From Epiperipatus broadwayi (Eukaryota > Onychophora > Udeonychophora > Euonychophora > Peripatidae), in assembly GCA_028023455.1 (NCBI GenBank), contig JAQFVV010000042.1, forward strand, positions 4,295,739-4,359,738: DNA of 64,000 bases. Reading direction: 5' to 3'. Of the stretch, positions 60,755 to 64,000 are shown one piece after another. The position numbers and the translations under genes are program-made. The notes beneath the pieces are model-generated. The model searched no databases, was not told where the DNA came from, and saw nothing but the letters and a program-made list of their open reading frames with translations. Every line of letters begins with the position of its first letter. Positions within the stretch are counted from its first letter, which is position 1.

Positions 60755-63700
60755 TTATGGGAGAGTAATAATCTTATATGTTTATTCAATGCTTTTCTTT
60801 TTTTTTGAAAATGTAGAAGACAGCTAACCATTTCTTAGACATTTATTCATTCAACAAGCTGCTATATATTTGAACAACATTCTCATTCAAAACAATTTTC
60901 TTGTATCAAACAAAAAATGGGACCAATGAATATTTGATTTCTAGATGAAATATCAATGAGCAGAACTTTTGTTAAATCAGCATATACAATTCGATGTGAA
61001 ACTTTTAACTATAGAAAAAGTATTATCTAGACGAAAATATCTACATCATCTTTTATACGTCAATATGAAACATATCTCACATCAAAAAAATATTTCTTAT
61101 TGTATCCATTGTAAAACAAATTTTTGAGATTATATTAATATGAATTGCTTCTTGAATTATAAGATATCTATAACCACATCATTATTAACAATAAGAGTTG
61201 GATATTATTGCAGAATCATATAGCATTTTCCAGCAAGTTTTATATAGATTAGATTGATATAACATAATGAAGTGATTTATCTAATTTGAACAAAAGAATT
61301 TGTACAAATAATCTTTAAATCTTTTAAATATATTTGATGATAAAAAATTGTCTTATAGAAATTAAAATTGCTGCCATTATTATTGTCTTAAGCATTTTAA
61401 AAAAAATGCAAACTTATTATTAATATCATGTGATATACAGCATCCTTGCCTAACATCTTAGGCAACAACTGGATTTATAAAATTCTGCAATAGTCATCTT
61501 TTGTCAAAATAATAACTTTTTGTAACCATGGATACAGAAATGGAAATTTTATTTTACTTTTACTATTTAAAGAAGTAACATTATTTTAAAATCCTGAGAA
61601 AAATTCTGAATTTATTTCTAATTCAGTATGTTATTAACATATCTATATTTTTCCTTTAAGAATAAATTTAAACTTAACAGTTTTTATAATCAAGCTTGAA
61701 CATTTTAACTTTTTAAATAACTATAATGAATTATTCTTAACATTTGAGCATTGTCATAATATTCTTTCATTTTTCATTCACTGCTGAACTTAATATTCTA
61801 ATGATGAGGTCAAATCAGAGAAAATATGATGACATGTAGCACTGTTAATTCATTATCACTTCTTGGGATAAAAATAATCTACATATCTTCTAAGATGAAA
61901 CATTATCTGAAATATTACTATTTAGTTATTAAATTTAGCAGCAAAATTACATTTTAAACTCATAGTAGTGAAGTTATGGGTTCTTGTGAAACAGACCTCT
62001 GGATTTGATCTATTTTTGCTTTATGGTAGCAATATTCTTAACAGTGATATATATGCATTTATCTGTTTTTATGTTGGATGACAATGAAACAAAATCACTC
62101 AATATGAAGATATCTTTTTATATTTGGTGCAGAAAACTTGCAAGAATTTATTCTTATGAATTCAACATGTTAGACAAGATATTGTATGGACTATATGAAA
62201 GAGGTAACATCTATCCAATCTCAGAAATTCATTAGTCAGCAACAATTCCCTAATGTAAATAAAGTGGGTGACAACTGGAAGCATAACATATATGCTGACT
62301 ATCCACAAAGAGTTTATCTTGAAATGTATTATAAATGAAAAACAGATAGTTATTTATATTTACTTTAAATAATCAACTTAATTTTCAAAAAACTTTAGAG
62401 TAAGATACATATAATTAATAAATGATTACAATGAAAGCTTGATATCTGAAAAAAAAAAAGCATTAAAAACAAATTATCTATAATTAAAAATATTAATCTC
62501 TTCTCCACAAATTAAGAAAAAATATTAGAAATACTACCCAACACAAAAAAAAGTTTTGTGATAATCTCTTTTTTAAATAGACGACTTTCAAAGTTATATA
62601 CTCAAAATTCAGCTTTACCTATGTTTCTCCTTTGGTATCTTCAAAAAAAAAAAAGATGAAAAAATAAACAGAAATCTAATTATTGAGTCTTGATAATTTC
62701 ATAAATTCATCTGCAAACTTATCAATAGATATCATTCTTTTTTATTTGCTGAAAAAAACTACTTCATAACATTTAAAATTGGCTTAATTAATTTTTGGTC
62801 TTTGTTATTGTTTTAAAATTAAAATAAATAAGATTTCAATAGAAGTTCAAAACCAAATGAACACTTTCATTGGAACATGTTCAGATTTTGAAATCTGGAT
62901 ATTCTGCATTTTTAATACTTAATACTGCATAATAATTAAATCATGGTGTAAAAAAATCATTAAACATTATTTTCTTGTTTTTGTTATGTATAAAATATAA
63001 TAGTAATTAAAAATTACTATTTTTTTCTGAATTGTCATGACACATTTTTTTTATTTATAATGCAAATAATCATCATTTACATAATGACATACTTTACTTA
63101 CATCTAATTGTCCAAATATACACATATACTATTTAAAAATTGAGTTCACAAAAAAAAAATATCCATTACTATTTCAACAAATTACTATTTTTAATATTTA
63201 AATATAAATAATAATTATAGATTCTAACAACTTATTCTCTGTTTTTTCAATATATATAAACAGTTTCTGATTTGCATAATTAATGAGTTTTCATAAATAC
63301 AGCATGAATCATATGCTTAAATTGAAAAAATATTATGTGAAACATCATATTTTTAATATTCAATGTACGAGATGACTTGCAATTAACAACTTTGTTAACT
63401 GTTAAAGTTTATTTTCTGCCAATAATAATGAAACAAGATATTTTTTTAATACTGTTATCTTAAATTAAGTACTGAACTAATTGGCTATCTACATTCCATT
63501 TTCTCTTTGTTTCATTAAAACATTAAATCTCTGTCACCAAATAATTCTGAGATAATTAATAAATAAATTCAAGATTCAACATAATTTATATAACTAAAAT
63601 CTAGATTTGTGAAGATTTAAAAATATATATATAACAGAAAACTAAAAGATGAAAAGGAAACAACATTTTTCTGCCAGTGTGTGTTACAATAAATACTTTT

Positions 63701-64000
63701 TCCCCCTTTAATTTGTTAAAAATTAATTTAAAAAAAAAGTCAAAATAAACTTCATTATATTCTTCATTTAGAGACTCCATGTTATCTATGATAGAGAAAA
63801 AAAAGGAAGGGAAGTTTAGAACAATTTTGCATTGTCGATGCATACTGCCAAAAAATAATTCAGTTCAAAACTAAAGCAATGATACATTTTATTCTTGGAT
63901 TTTTGTGAAGCCAAAAAATAAACAATCAAGGGGCAGGTGATGGTAATTCAAATCAATAGGAAAGAAATTTCATTTTTTAAGCTTTTTTTTTTTTTTGGTT

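Larger units (their letters stand above)
59435..64000 (-). other. Intron upstream of E1 (runs off the window)
   Basis: The acceptor AG is at 59436-59435 on the minus strand. Apart from the long foldback element at 60168-60754, no coding block similar to the preceding part of BIG3 could be recognised. ORFs of 76 and 80 codons at 62005-62235 (+) and 63601-63843 (-) have no family features and the composition of the surrounding intron. Confidence 0.7.

Noticed and set aside
62005-62235. 76-codon ORF (+)
   Set aside because: Isolated, no flanking splice logic or recognised domain; base composition like the surrounding intron.

Overview
The window is strongly AT-rich metazoan nuclear DNA. It holds one recognisable host gene, and the rest is intron filled with repeats. 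On the minus strand, four exons (window exons E1 to E4) at 59261-59434, 53436-53553, 28885-29113 and 4968-5307 join in matching phases, each with AG acceptor and GT donor. They encode about 286 residues of the C-terminal helical-repeat half of an ARFGEF3 (BIG3) homologue, a large Sec7-family protein of the Golgi and secretory-granule system. Both ends of the gene lie outside the window. The introns are about 5.7, 24.3 and 23.6 kb, which suggests a large-genome invertebrate. I cannot place the organism more closely; an AT-rich mollusc, chelicerate or other lophotrochozoan would fit, and this is inference only.

Layout from left to right: 1-4967 is intron with two small foldback elements (1-165 and 2262-2527) and a short tRNA-like SINE (1260-1370). 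E4 is at 4968-5307. The long intron 5308-28884 carries a second copy of that SINE with clear target-site duplications (9851-9993), several diverged duplications (12 kb, 13.6-15.5 kb), nested hairpins (22.1 kb), a large palindrome (24.1-24.85 kb), a GC-richer LTR-like block (26.52-27.30 kb) and a foldback element with 48-bp near-identical ends (27.97-28.52 kb). E3 is at 28885-29113. The intron 29114-53435 carries LINE remnants (29.37, 30.0 and 44.0-45.66 kb), three copies of a long foldback family (32.3, 42.7 and 49.8 kb), a palindrome (35.1 kb), a third SINE (43.47 kb) and two Penelope-like fragments in head-to-head inversion (46.4-47.66 kb). It also holds second copies of the two small foldback families (52.9 and 53.2 kb). 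E2 is at 53436-53553. The last internal intron holds a 75-bp-period satellite (55.15-55.69 kb). E1 is at 59261-59434, and the upstream intron has a fourth copy of the long foldback family (60.17-60.75 kb).

The most notable observation is in the long foldback family, whose arms are about 340 bp in the fullest copy. Both arms carry a motif that fits a hammerhead ribozyme: a CUGAYGA core, a small helix II, GAAAC, a minimal helix III (AC-UA-GU), cleavage-site C and a 6-bp helix I. The best copy is 42957-42998 on the plus strand. Seven related sites are visible in four elements, in opposite orientation in the two arms. Two of these elements, and the unrelated 24-kb palindrome, also carry a copy of their own left-terminal sequence inside the loop. 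The Penelope-like fragments have a weaker hammerhead-like motif downstream of the endonuclease. All functional statements about these motifs are inference from sequence and need folding, covariation and cleavage tests.
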